A stretch of 64,000 bases of DNA, taken from NCBI GenBank assembly GCA_017305935.1, contig JAFKJU010000020.1, positions 62,001-126,000 on the forward strand, in the 5' to 3' direction. The position numbers and the translations under genes are program-made. This document shows, one piece after another, positions 54,830 to 62,966 of the stretch. Source of the DNA: Hyphomicrobiales bacterium. GTDB taxonomy: Bacteria > Pseudomonadota > Alphaproteobacteria > Rhizobiales > Rhizobiaceae. The notes beneath the pieces are model-generated. The model did not search any database. It was not told where the DNA came from and worked only from the letters and a program-made list of their open reading frames with translations. The number at the start of each line of letters is the position of its first letter. Position 1 is the first letter of the stretch.

Positions 54830-55669
54830 ATGGCGAAACCGACCCATTCCCCCTTGCGTACCGGCCTGGTTCACCTGGCGCTGGTCGCCTATACGCTGAT
54901 CTCGCTCTTCCCGGTTGTCCTGACGATCATCAATTCCTTCAAGACCAAGAACGCCATCTTTCGCGAGCCGATGGCGCTGCCGGGCCCCTCCAGCTTCAGC
55001 ATGATCGGCTATGAAACCGTGCTGAAGCAGGGCGATTTCCTCGGCTACTTCCAAAACAGCTTCATCGTCACGCTGGTCTCGATCGTTCTGGTGCTGCTGT
55101 TCGGCGCCATGGCCGCCTTCTCGCTGTCGGAATACCGTTTCCGCGGCAATACGATGCTCGGCCTCTATCTCGCCATCGGCATCATGATCCCGATCCGGCT
55201 CGGCACCGTCGCCATCCTACAGGGCATGGTCGCCGCTGGGCTCGTCAACACGCTGACTGCGCTGATCCTGGTTTACACCGCCCAAGGCCTGCCGCTCGCC
55301 ATCTTCATCCTCTCGGAATTCATGCGCACCGTTTCCGACGACCTGAAGAACGCCGGCCGCATCGACGGTCTCTCGGAATACGCCATCTTCTTCCGGCTGG
55401 TTCTACCGCTGGTCAGACCGGCCATGGCCACGGTCGCGGTGTTCACCATGATCCCGATCTGGAACGACCTGTGGTTCCCGCTGATCCTGGCGCCGGGCGA
55501 AGCCACAAAGACCGTCACCCTCGGCTCGCAAATGTTCATCGGCCAGTTCGTCACCAACTGGAATGCGGTCCTCGCCGCCCTGTCGCTGGCGATCTTCCCG
55601 GTCCTCATCCTCTATGTCATCTTCTCGCGGCAACTGATCCGCGGCATCACCGCAGGAGCAGTGAAATGA
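54830..55669 (+). CDS. ABC amino-sugar importer permease (MalG family)
   Basis: 279-aa permease with six helices and the coupling loop LKNAGRIDGLSEYAIFFRLVLP. It starts 10 bp after the first permease and its stop overlaps the next gene as ATGA (55666-55669). Confidence 0.91.
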   Translation: MAKPTHSPLRTGLVHLALVAYTLISLFPVVLTIINSFKTKNAIFREPMALPGPSSFSMIGYETVLKQGDFLGYFQNSFIVTLVSIVLVLLFGAMAAFSLSEYRFRGNTMLGLYLAIGIMIPIRLGTVAILQGMVAAGLVNTLTALILVYTAQGLPLAIFILSEFMRTVSDDLKNAGRIDGLSEYAIFFRLVLPLVRPAMATVAVFTMIPIWNDLWFPLILAPGEATKTVTLGSQMFIGQFVTNWNAVLAALSLAIFPVLILYVIFSRQLIRGITAGAVK

Positions 55670-56727
55670 CCTCTCAAAACCCCGTCCGCGTTCTCGTCGC
55701 CGGTCTCGGCAACATGGGCCGCAGCCATGCGCTGGCCTACCACAACAATCCCGGCTTCGAGATCGTCGGCCTTGTCAACCGTTCGAAGGTGGAACTGCCG
55801 GAAGAGCTTCGCGGCTACACCATCCACCCCGACTTCACCGCGGCGCTGGCCGAGTTGAAGCCGGATCTGGCGGCGATCTGCACCTATTCCGACAGCCATG
55901 CCGACTATGCCGTCGCCGCCTTCGAGCAAGGCTGCCACGTCTTCGTCGAGAAGCCGCTGGCGACCACGGTCGCCGATGCCGAGCGCGTCGTCGCGGCGGC
56001 AAAGAAGGCCGGCCGCAAGCTGGTGATCGGCTATATCCTGCGCCACCACCCCTCCTGGGTGCGGCTCATCGCCGAGGCGCGCAAGCTGGGCGCCCCTTAC
56101 GTCTTCCGCATGAACCTCAACCAGCAGTCCAGCGGCCCGACCTGGGAAACCCACAAGGCGCTGATGCAGACCACCCCGCCGATCGTCGATTGCGGCGTGC
56201 ATTATGTCGACGTCATGTGTCAGATCACCGATGCCAAGCCGGTGCAGGTGCGCGGCATGGGCCTGCGCCTCTCCGACGAGATCGCGCCGGACATGTACAA
56301 TTACGGTCACCTGCAGGTGATGTTCGAGGACGGCTCGCTCGGCTGGTACGAAGCCGGCTGGGGACCGATGATCTCCGAAACCGCCTTCTTCGTGAAGGAT
56401 GTCATGTCGCCGAAGGGCTCGGTTTCGATCGTCATGGATCCGAACGCCAAGTCCGACGACATCGACACCCACACCAAGACGTCGGTCATCCGCCTGCACA
56501 ATGCCGAGACCGGGCCGAACGGCAGGTTCATCCACCCCGACGAGAACCTGACCATGGCGGGCGAGCCCGGTCATCAGGATCTGTGCGATCTCGAACAGGC
56601 CTATGTGCTGAAGGCGATCCGCGAGGATATCGACCTCGGCCGCCACATGCAGGATGCGGTGCAATCGCTGCGCATCTGCCTCGCCGCGGACGAGAGCGTC
56701 CGAACCGGCCAGCCCGTGACGCTCTAA
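55666..56727 (+). CDS. Gfo/Idh/MocA-family dehydrogenase inside the importer operon
   Basis: 353-aa NAD(P)-dependent sugar oxidoreductase: Rossmann motif [18 protein letters not shown], the family's catalytic-lysine EKPLATT in [11 protein letters not shown], and a C-terminal alpha/beta domain containing the [10 protein letters not shown] segment with the His often involved in catalysis. Embedded between the permease and ATPase genes, which implies a first oxidation or epimerisation of the imported sugar. Substrate not identifiable. Confidence 0.87.
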   Translation: MTSQNPVRVLVAGLGNMGRSHALAYHNNPGFEIVGLVNRSKVELPEELRGYTIHPDFTAALAELKPDLAAICTYSDSHADYAVAAFEQGCHVFVEKPLATTVADAERVVAAAKKAGRKLVIGYILRHHPSWVRLIAEARKLGAPYVFRMNLNQQSSGPTWETHKALMQTTPPIVDCGVHYVDVMCQITDAKPVQVRGMGLRLSDEIAPDMYNYGHLQVMFEDGSLGWYEAGWGPMISETAFFVKDVMSPKGSVSIVMDPNAKSDDIDTHTKTSVIRLHNAETGPNGRFIHPDENLTMAGEPGHQDLCDLEQAYVLKAIREDIDLGRHMQDAVQSLRICLAADESVRTGQPVTL

Positions 56728-56749
56728 CTCATATTCCAGGAGACATTCG

Positions 56750-57751
56750 ATGGGTTCCCTTCAGGTCAATTCCGTCCGCAAGGCCTTCGGCAATCATGAA
56801 GTACTCAAGGGTATCGACCTCGACGTCAAGGACGGCGAATTCGTCATCTTTGTCGGTCCCTCGGGCTGCGGAAAGTCGACGCTGCTGCGCGTCATCGCCG
56901 GCCTCGAGGACGCCACCGCCGGCAGTATCCGCATCGATGGCCAGGAAGTCGGCGCCGTGCCACCGGCCAAGCGCGGCATCGCCATGGTCTTCCAGTCCTA
57001 TGCGCTCTATCCACACCTGACGGTCAAGGACAATATGGGCCTTGGCCTCAAGCAGGCCGGCACCCCGAAGGTCGAGATCGAAAAACGTGTGGCGCGGGCC
57101 TCCGCCATGCTGTCGCTCGAACCCTATCTCGCCCGCCGCCCTGCCGAACTTTCCGGCGGCCAGCGCCAGCGCGTCGCCATCGGCCGGGCTATCGTGCGTG
57201 AACCAAAACTGTTCCTGTTCGACGAACCGCTGTCGAACCTCGATGCGGCGCTGCGCGTCCAGACCCGCCTCGAAATCGCCCGCCTGCACCGCGAACTGAA
57301 GGCGACGATGATCTACGTCACACACGACCAGGTCGAGGCGATGACGCTGGCCGACAAGATCGTGGTGCTGAGCGCCGGCGCCGTCGAGCAGGTCGGTTCG
57401 CCGATGGAGCTCTACAACCGCCCCGCCAACCTGTTCGTCGCCGGCTTCATCGGTTCGCCGGCCATGAACCTCATCGACGCCGAACGGCTCGGCGAAGCCG
57501 GCGCGAAAACCATCGGCATCCGCCCCGAGCACGTCTCGCTATCGCGCGAAAGCGGCGAATGGCAGGGCAAGGTGGTGCATGTCGAGCATCTCGGCGCCGA
57601 CACCATCGTCTACCTGGAATCGGAAAAGGCCGGCCTCTTGACGGTGCGCCTGTTCGGCGAGCATCGCTATGCGCCGGACGACATCGTCTACGCCTCGCCG
57701 GATAGCGCCTCCATCCACCGCTTCGACGCCAACGGCAAGGCGATCCGGTGA
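56750..57751 (+). CDS. ABC amino-sugar importer ATPase (MalK/UgpC family)
   Basis: 333-aa ATPase with Walker [17 protein letters not shown], signature [14 protein letters not shown], Walker [14 protein letters not shown], and the C-terminal TOBE domain ([12 protein letters not shown]). An AGGAGA ribosome-binding site lies upstream. Completes the importer of binding protein, two permeases and ATPase in this operon. Confidence 0.93.
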   Translation: MGSLQVNSVRKAFGNHEVLKGIDLDVKDGEFVIFVGPSGCGKSTLLRVIAGLEDATAGSIRIDGQEVGAVPPAKRGIAMVFQSYALYPHLTVKDNMGLGLKQAGTPKVEIEKRVARASAMLSLEPYLARRPAELSGGQRQRVAIGRAIVREPKLFLFDEPLSNLDAALRVQTRLEIARLHRELKATMIYVTHDQVEAMTLADKIVVLSAGAVEQVGSPMELYNRPANLFVAGFIGSPAMNLIDAERLGEAGAKTIGIRPEHVSLSRESGEWQGKVVHVEHLGADTIVYLESEKAGLLTVRLFGEHRYAPDDIVYASPDSASIHRFDANGKAIR

Positions 57752-57758
57752 GCCGCCG

Positions 57759-58670
57759 ATGATCCTCTGCTTCGACATCGGCGGAACGACGATCAAGGGT
57801 GCGGTCGCCCGTTCGGCGACCGATATCGACACCCTGCCGCGCTGGCCGACGCCGGCGCGGGATTTCTCCGCCTTCCTGGCGGTCATCGCCGAGGCGCTGA
57901 AAAGCCTCAGTGGCACGGTCGACGGCATCGCAATCTCGATTGCCGGCGTCGTCGATCCCGACACTCGGGCGGCGACCGTCGCCAACATTCCCTGCATCGA
58001 CGGCCGCGACCTCACGGCAGAAATCGAAAAGGCATTCGGCATTCCGACGCTGGTCGCCAATGACGCCGATTGCCTGGCGATGGCCGAGGCCGGCATCGGG
58101 GCAGGACAGGGGCATCGCATTGTTCTCGGCGCCGTGCTCGGCACCGGCGTCGGCGGTGGCATCGTCGTCGACGGCAAGCTGATCAACACCGACGGTTTTG
58201 CCGGCGAATGGGGCCATGGCCCCGCCATCGCCGCCGAGGCCGGCACGCCTCCGGTGAAAATCCCCGCCTTCGCCTGCGGCTGCGGCCAGAAGGGCTGCGT
58301 CGACACCATTGGCGGGGCGCGCGGACTGGAACGCCTGCACCGGCTGATCCACAAGGTCGATCTCGACAGCGAGACCATCATCGCCGACTGGCAGGCGGGC
58401 GAGCCGAAGGCGGCGCGCACCATCGACGTCTATGTCGATCTCGTCGCCTCGCCGCTCGCGCTGACGATCAACATCACCGGCGCGACCATCGTTCCGGTCG
58501 GCGGCGGGCTTTCCAATGCGGAACCGCTGCTGGCAGCCCTCGACGAGGCCGTTCGGGCGCGAACGCTGCGCCGCTTCCACCGGCCGCTGGTGGTACGCGG
58601 CCAATGCCGCATCGAGCCCGGCCTGATTGGTGCAGCCATCCTCGGGTTGAAGGAATTTGCAGGTGGCTGA
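57759..58670 (+). CDS. ROK-family sugar kinase
   Basis: 303-aa kinase with the ATP-binding FDIGGTTIKGAVA, the catalytic ANDADCLAMAEAGIG, VLGTGVGGGIVVDG, and the ROK zinc motif CGCGQKGCVDTIGG (about residue 170). Family members phosphorylate glucose, GlcNAc or ManNAc. Together with nagK on the other strand there are two candidate amino-sugar kinases here, suggesting a second substrate such as ManNAc or a modified GlcNAc. It starts 7 bp after the ATPase stop. Confidence 0.88.
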   Translation: MILCFDIGGTTIKGAVARSATDIDTLPRWPTPARDFSAFLAVIAEALKSLSGTVDGIAISIAGVVDPDTRAATVANIPCIDGRDLTAEIEKAFGIPTLVANDADCLAMAEAGIGAGQGHRIVLGAVLGTGVGGGIVVDGKLINTDGFAGEWGHGPAIAAEAGTPPVKIPAFACGCGQKGCVDTIGGARGLERLHRLIHKVDLDSETIIADWQAGEPKAARTIDVYVDLVASPLALTINITGATIVPVGGGLSNAEPLLAALDEAVRARTLRRFHRPLVVRGQCRIEPGLIGAAILGLKEFAGG

Positions 58671-59391
58671 GCGAAGACTCGAAGTCTGCGTCGACGATTA
58701 TCATGGCTTGATGGCCGCCGTTACAGGCGGAGCGGACCGCATCGAGCTGTGTTCGGCCCTGTCGGTCGGCGGATTGACGCCGTCTAGGGGCCTCATGGAC
58801 GCGGCCGCGAAACTGCCCGTCCCCTCCTATGCGATGATCCGCCCGCGCGCCGGCAATTTCACCTATGGCGCCGCCGAGATCGACATCATGAAGCGCGATA
58901 TCGATACCGCCCGCGAGGCCGGCCTTCCGGGCGTCGTCTTCGGCGCCAACAGGGCCGACCGGCATCTGGACGAGGCCGTGCTTTCGACGCTGGTCGTCCA
59001 TGCGCAGGGGCTCGGCATCACCCTGCATCGCGCCATCGACCTGACGCCGGATATCGCCGCCGCCGTGCGCCTTGCCGCCGATCTCGGTTTCGAACGTATC
59101 CTGACCTCCGGCGGCGCGAAGACCGCAACGCAAGGGCTTGATGGCCTCAGGCAGGCCTTCGACGCCGCCGCGGGCCGGCTGACGATCATGCCGGGCTCCG
59201 GCATCAATATCGAGACGGTCGAGGCCATCCTGGCCGCCGAACCCTTTGCCGAAATCCACGCCTCCTGCGCCGCACCTGTGATCGCGCCGGATGCGCGCGT
59301 GCTCGACATGGCTTTCGCCTCGCCCGCCGAGCGGCGCACCGATGCGGACAAGGTTCGCGCCTTGCGCGCCCGCATCGCCGAACTGCCCTGA
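58663..59391 (+). CDS. cutC: CutC-family TIM-barrel protein
   Basis: 242-aa protein of the CutC family: LEVCVDDYHGLMAAVTGGADRIELCSAL in the N-terminal part, GGLTPSRGLM, MIRPRAGNF, LTSGGAKTATQG, and a phosphate-loop-like IMPGSGINIETV. The GTG at 58663 overlaps the kinase gene and has GAAGGAA upstream; a TTG at 58657 is possible. The copper-homeostasis name comes from E. coli and is disputed. Its place here, directly after a sugar kinase, points to sugar-phosphate metabolism. Confidence 0.87.
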   Translation: MAERRLEVCVDDYHGLMAAVTGGADRIELCSALSVGGLTPSRGLMDAAAKLPVPSYAMIRPRAGNFTYGAAEIDIMKRDIDTAREAGLPGVVFGANRADRHLDEAVLSTLVVHAQGLGITLHRAIDLTPDIAAAVRLAADLGFERILTSGGAKTATQGLDGLRQAFDAAAGRLTIMPGSGINIETVEAILAAEPFAEIHASCAAPVIAPDARVLDMAFASPAERRTDADKVRALRARIAELP

Positions 59392-59481
59392 CGACACGGA
59401 AAATTCCGCCCGGTCGGGTCATTCCATTTGTTCGCGAGCCAGACTAATGTCGCGGCCGGAATGGCAGAGGTGGAGGTTTTC

Positions 59482-60630
59482 ATGGAGTCGGGGGCGGGGA
59501 GCGGCTTGCGCATCGGCGTGATCGGCTGCGGTACTATTTCGGCGACCTATATGCGCAATGCGCGGCTGTTTGCCGGGGTGGAGATGCGCGCCTGCGCCGA
59601 TATTTCCGCCGACATGGCCGCCCAGCGCGCCGCCGAATACGGCCTGACCGCAATGAGCGTCGATACGCTGCTGGCCGATCCGGAGATCGACCTCATCCTC
59701 AACCTCACCGTGCCCAACGTCCATTTCGACATTTCGCAATCGGCGCTGGCGGCGGGCAAGCATGTGTTCACCGAAAAACCGCTGGCCGCGAGTTTCGCCG
59801 AGGGCAAGCGGCTGGTCGAGGAAGCACAGCGGCGGGGCCTGAGGATCGGCTCGGCCCCGGATACGTTTCTGGGTGCGGCCGGACGCCGGGCGCGAAAACT
59901 CGTCGATGACGGCGCCATCGGCCGGCCGGTCAGCGGCACGGCCTTCATGTTCGGGCGCGGCATGGAGCATTGGCATCCCAATCCGCAATTCTTCTACCAG
60001 CCGGGCGGCGGCCCGGTGCTCGACATGGGGCCCTATTACCTGACGATGCTCGTCAACCTGCTCGGCCCGGTGCGCTCCGTCGTGGCATTGACCACGCGCG
60101 GCCGCGAGGAGCGGCTGATCACCGCCGAAGGCCCGTTCAAGAACAAGATGTTTCCGGTGGAGACCCCAACCACGGCGCTGTCACTGCTCGAATTCGAAAA
60201 CGGCGCGCTGGTCAATTTCGGCGCTTCCTGGGATGTTTTCCGCCATTCCAACCACCCCATCGAGTTGCACGGCACCGAAGGCTCGCTGCGGCTGCCCGAT
60301 CCCGATACGTTCGGCGGCACAGTCTCGCTGTCGTCGGCCGGCGCGGATTGGGCGGATTTCGACAGCGAGACCGCACCCTATGGCGCCCATAACTGGCCGC
60401 ATGCCGCGCCGGACCGCGCCAATTATCGGATGCTCGGCGTCGCCGATCTGGCGCGGGCCATCACCGAGGGGCGACCGGCGCGCGCCGAAGGCGATCTGGC
60501 GCTGCATGTACTGGAGATCATGGAGGCCATCCTGCACTCGGGCGAAACCCGATCTTCCGTAAGCCTCTCTACCCGCATCGAGCGGCCGAACGCGCTCGGC
60601 AAGGACGAAGCACGGAGCTTTCTGGCATGA
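59482..60630 (+). CDS. Second Gfo/Idh/MocA-family dehydrogenase
   Basis: 382-aa oxidoreductase with Rossmann motif GLRIGVIGCGTISATYM, catalytic-lysine motif VFTEKPLAAS, and a C-terminal domain with GGGPVLDMGPYYLTML. The start at 59482 (MESGAGSGLR) is favoured by GGAGG 6 nt upstream. Only distantly like the dehydrogenase at 55666. Its stop overlaps the next gene (ATGA, 60627-60630), so the two probably act in sequence. Confidence 0.86.
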   Translation: MESGAGSGLRIGVIGCGTISATYMRNARLFAGVEMRACADISADMAAQRAAEYGLTAMSVDTLLADPEIDLILNLTVPNVHFDISQSALAAGKHVFTEKPLAASFAEGKRLVEEAQRRGLRIGSAPDTFLGAAGRRARKLVDDGAIGRPVSGTAFMFGRGMEHWHPNPQFFYQPGGGPVLDMGPYYLTMLVNLLGPVRSVVALTTRGREERLITAEGPFKNKMFPVETPTTALSLLEFENGALVNFGASWDVFRHSNHPIELHGTEGSLRLPDPDTFGGTVSLSSAGADWADFDSETAPYGAHNWPHAAPDRANYRMLGVADLARAITEGRPARAEGDLALHVLEIMEAILHSGETRSSVSLSTRIERPNALGKDEARSFLA

Positions 60631-62027
60631 CGGCGACCTTCAAAATCCTGATCTGCGACCTGATCGGCCTGCGTTTCGATGCCGACCGCCGGCCGGATCA
60701 CAGCGAGGTCAGGGCGCATATCGAGGCGCGGGGCGGGCGTTTCCATGAAGGACCGCTTGATCCGGCCGCCAGCCTGCCGCCCGGCCTACATTTCTTCTAC
60801 CAGCCCGATCTCAGCCGGCGCGAGGAGCTGCTCGGCGAAACGGCGGACGGGCGTTATGACGGGCTGATCGCGGCGGCGACCTTCATTCCGGCCGAGGCCC
60901 GGTTTGCGCTCGGCGGCGTGCGCATCGGCGCCGGTACCGGCAATATGGGCTCCGCCTCCTGGGGCGGCGGCAGCGGTATGGGCGGTGAGGCCGTGCTGAT
61001 GAACACGCCCGGCTTCAACAGTCGCGCCACGGCACAGATGGCGATGAAAGCCGTGTTGCGCGTCCTGCCCGACCTGCCCGTCGAGCGGCTGGAAGCTTTG
61101 GTGGAGGCCGGCGATTTTGATACCGGCAAGGATCTACGGCTGTTTCCGACCGAGAAGCTGGAGGGCAAGCGCTTCGCCGTCATCGGCTACGGCAATATCG
61201 GCCGGGAAGTGGCAAAGCTGGCGCGCGCCTTCGCCATGCAGGTCGTCATCCACGCCCGCGAACGCCACCGCGCATCCATCGAATCCGAAGGCTTTGCCTA
61301 TGCCGCCTCGATAGCGGAGGCGGCAGCGGGCGCAGATGTCCTCAGCATCCATATCGGCCTCGGGCCGCTGGATGCCGCCGGGCGTTATGCCAATCAGGAT
61401 CTGATCGGCGAGACGGTGTTTTCCGCGCTGGCGGATGGGGCGGTGCTGGTCAATTACGACCGTGGCGAACTGGTGGATGCCGCCGCCCTCGACCGGGCGC
61501 TGGCCTCCGGCAAGCTCAGCCATGCCGCCATCGATGCCGATCTGTTCAAGGATGCGGAAACCGGCGCACTCTCCGGGCCGATGTTGCCCTATCTGCCGCT
61601 CGCCAAACGCCATCCCGGCAAATTGTCGCTGCTGCCGCATGCCGCCGCCGATACCGACCATCCCTCGCGTGTCGCAGGCGCAAAACAGGCGGTCGACCAG
61701 ATATTCGATCTCGCCTTGAACAGGCGCGTCACCAATCTCAAGGGCAGCCTGCCGGGCGGCTATGTCGATGCTGGCGCCGTTTCGCCGCCGGGCATCGGCA
61801 CGATCAACGCGCGCGGGCTTGCCGCTTTTCTGGGCGAGGAGGGGGCGTCGCTGCGCGAGCTGACGATGCGCACCACCGAATTGCTGGCCGCCTTCGAGAC
61901 GGCGCGCGGCGAGGGGCGGCTGGAGGTGGAAATAGCCGCGCAGGGCGGGGATTTTGTCGATCTCGCCAACCGCACCATTCTGCTGCTGGCAAAACTCGGC
62001 CTGCCGGGGCCTTATCGCGGCGATTGA
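60627..62027 (+). CDS. D-2-hydroxyacid-dehydrogenase/phosphoglycerate-dehydrogenase-like enzyme
   Basis: 466-aa NAD-binding oxidoreductase. Family landmarks: MNTPGFNSRATAQMAM, cofactor motif VIGYGNIGREVAKLA, catalytic Arg in LVNYDRGELVDAAALDRAL, and catalytic His in LLPHAAADT. The glycine-rich GAGTGNMGSASWGGGSGMGG stretch replaces the usual short loop before the first motif. About 80 extra C-terminal residues (GIGTINARGLAAFLGEEGA onward) look like a regulatory ACT-type domain. End of the rightward run; overlaps the convergent kinase gene by 16 bp. Substrate unknown. Confidence 0.8.
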   Translation: MTATFKILICDLIGLRFDADRRPDHSEVRAHIEARGGRFHEGPLDPAASLPPGLHFFYQPDLSRREELLGETADGRYDGLIAAATFIPAEARFALGGVRIGAGTGNMGSASWGGGSGMGGEAVLMNTPGFNSRATAQMAMKAVLRVLPDLPVERLEALVEAGDFDTGKDLRLFPTEKLEGKRFAVIGYGNIGREVAKLARAFAMQVVIHARERHRASIESEGFAYAASIAEAAAGADVLSIHIGLGPLDAAGRYANQDLIGETVFSALADGAVLVNYDRGELVDAAALDRALASGKLSHAAIDADLFKDAETGALSGPMLPYLPLAKRHPGKLSLLPHAAADTDHPSRVAGAKQAVDQIFDLALNRRVTNLKGSLPGGYVDAGAVSPPGIGTINARGLAAFLGEEGASLRELTMRTTELLAAFETARGEGRLEVEIAAQGGDFVDLANRTILLLAKLGLPGPYRGD

Positions 62028-62956
62028 GCGTCCATCAGGCTCAGCGCATCCTGCAGGCTCGGCATGGCGAGGCCCGCGCCCTTGCGGGTGACGGCCATGG
62101 CCCCGAAGGCATTGGCAAGACGGCAGCATTCGCGGCCGCTCAGGCCCGTGAGACGGCCATGGATATGGCCGGCGGCGAAGGCATCGCCCGCGCCTGTCGT
62201 ATCCGTCACCTCGACCGCGAACCACGGCGCGCGGTCGGTGCTGCCGCGCTGGCAGAGCAGCGACAGCGAACCATGCCCCTTGAGCGCGATGCGCCTGATA
62301 CCGCCGCCCAGCAGCGCCTCGATCATTGGCCCGAGCACGCTGTCCGCCGGCCGGTCGAGCAGCCGGGGCAGATCGGCGCTGTCGAGCATGATCGTATCGA
62401 GCTTCGGCAACAGGGCGAGCACGTCGGCCGCAATCGTCGAGACGACGCCGCCGGGAATGTCGAGGCTGACGGGAATGTTTCGCGCGACGGCGAGATCGAT
62501 GGCCTTGCGCGCCGCTTCCGATTGCGGCGCCTGCAGCAGCGCATAGCCGGAAAGATGGAACAGCGAGGCCCCATCGAAGGCATCCTCGATCACGGCGCCG
62601 GGCGCCAGCCGCGCATTGGCGCCGCGATAGGCGAACATGGTGCGTTCGCCGCTCGTACCGACGGTGACGACGTTGATCTGGGTCGGCTCGGAGGCATCCG
62701 TGCCGATCCAGTGTGTGACGATGCCCGTCGCGGACAGGTCGGACATGGCCTGCCGGCCCCAGGCATCGTTGCCGACGCGGCCGATCATCCGGGCTTCATG
62801 CCCGGCACGGGCCAGCGTGATGGCCGTGTTCGTCGCCGACCCGCCAATCACAGCCATCTGCCGGGTGGCGATCGCTTCCCCGCCCTCGGCCGGATAGGCG
62901 GGGATATCGAGAACGAGATCGATATTGATATCCCCGAGCAGGACGACAACGGCCAT
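62012..62956 (-). CDS. PfkB-family carbohydrate kinase
   Basis: 314-aa ribokinase-like kinase: MAVVVLLGDINIDLVLDIP, the first signature with GGSATNTAITLARAG, and the second signature with the catalytic Asp in DTTGAGDAFAAGH. Its tail overlaps the convergent dehydrogenase gene by 16 bp. It lies 10 bp downstream of the PLP-enzyme gene on the same strand, so these two may be co-transcribed. Sugar or nucleoside substrate not predictable. Confidence 0.9.
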   Translation of the reverse strand: MAVVVLLGDINIDLVLDIPAYPAEGGEAIATRQMAVIGGSATNTAITLARAGHEARMIGRVGNDAWGRQAMSDLSATGIVTHWIGTDASEPTQINVVTVGTSGERTMFAYRGANARLAPGAVIEDAFDGASLFHLSGYALLQAPQSEAARKAIDLAVARNIPVSLDIPGGVVSTIAADVLALLPKLDTIMLDSADLPRLLDRPADSVLGPMIEALLGGGIRRIALKGHGSLSLLCQRGSTDRAPWFAVEVTDTTGAGDAFAAGHIHGRLTGLSGRECCRLANAFGAMAVTRKGAGLAMPSLQDALSLMDAQSPR

Positions 62957-62966
62957 CGGTGAGGTC

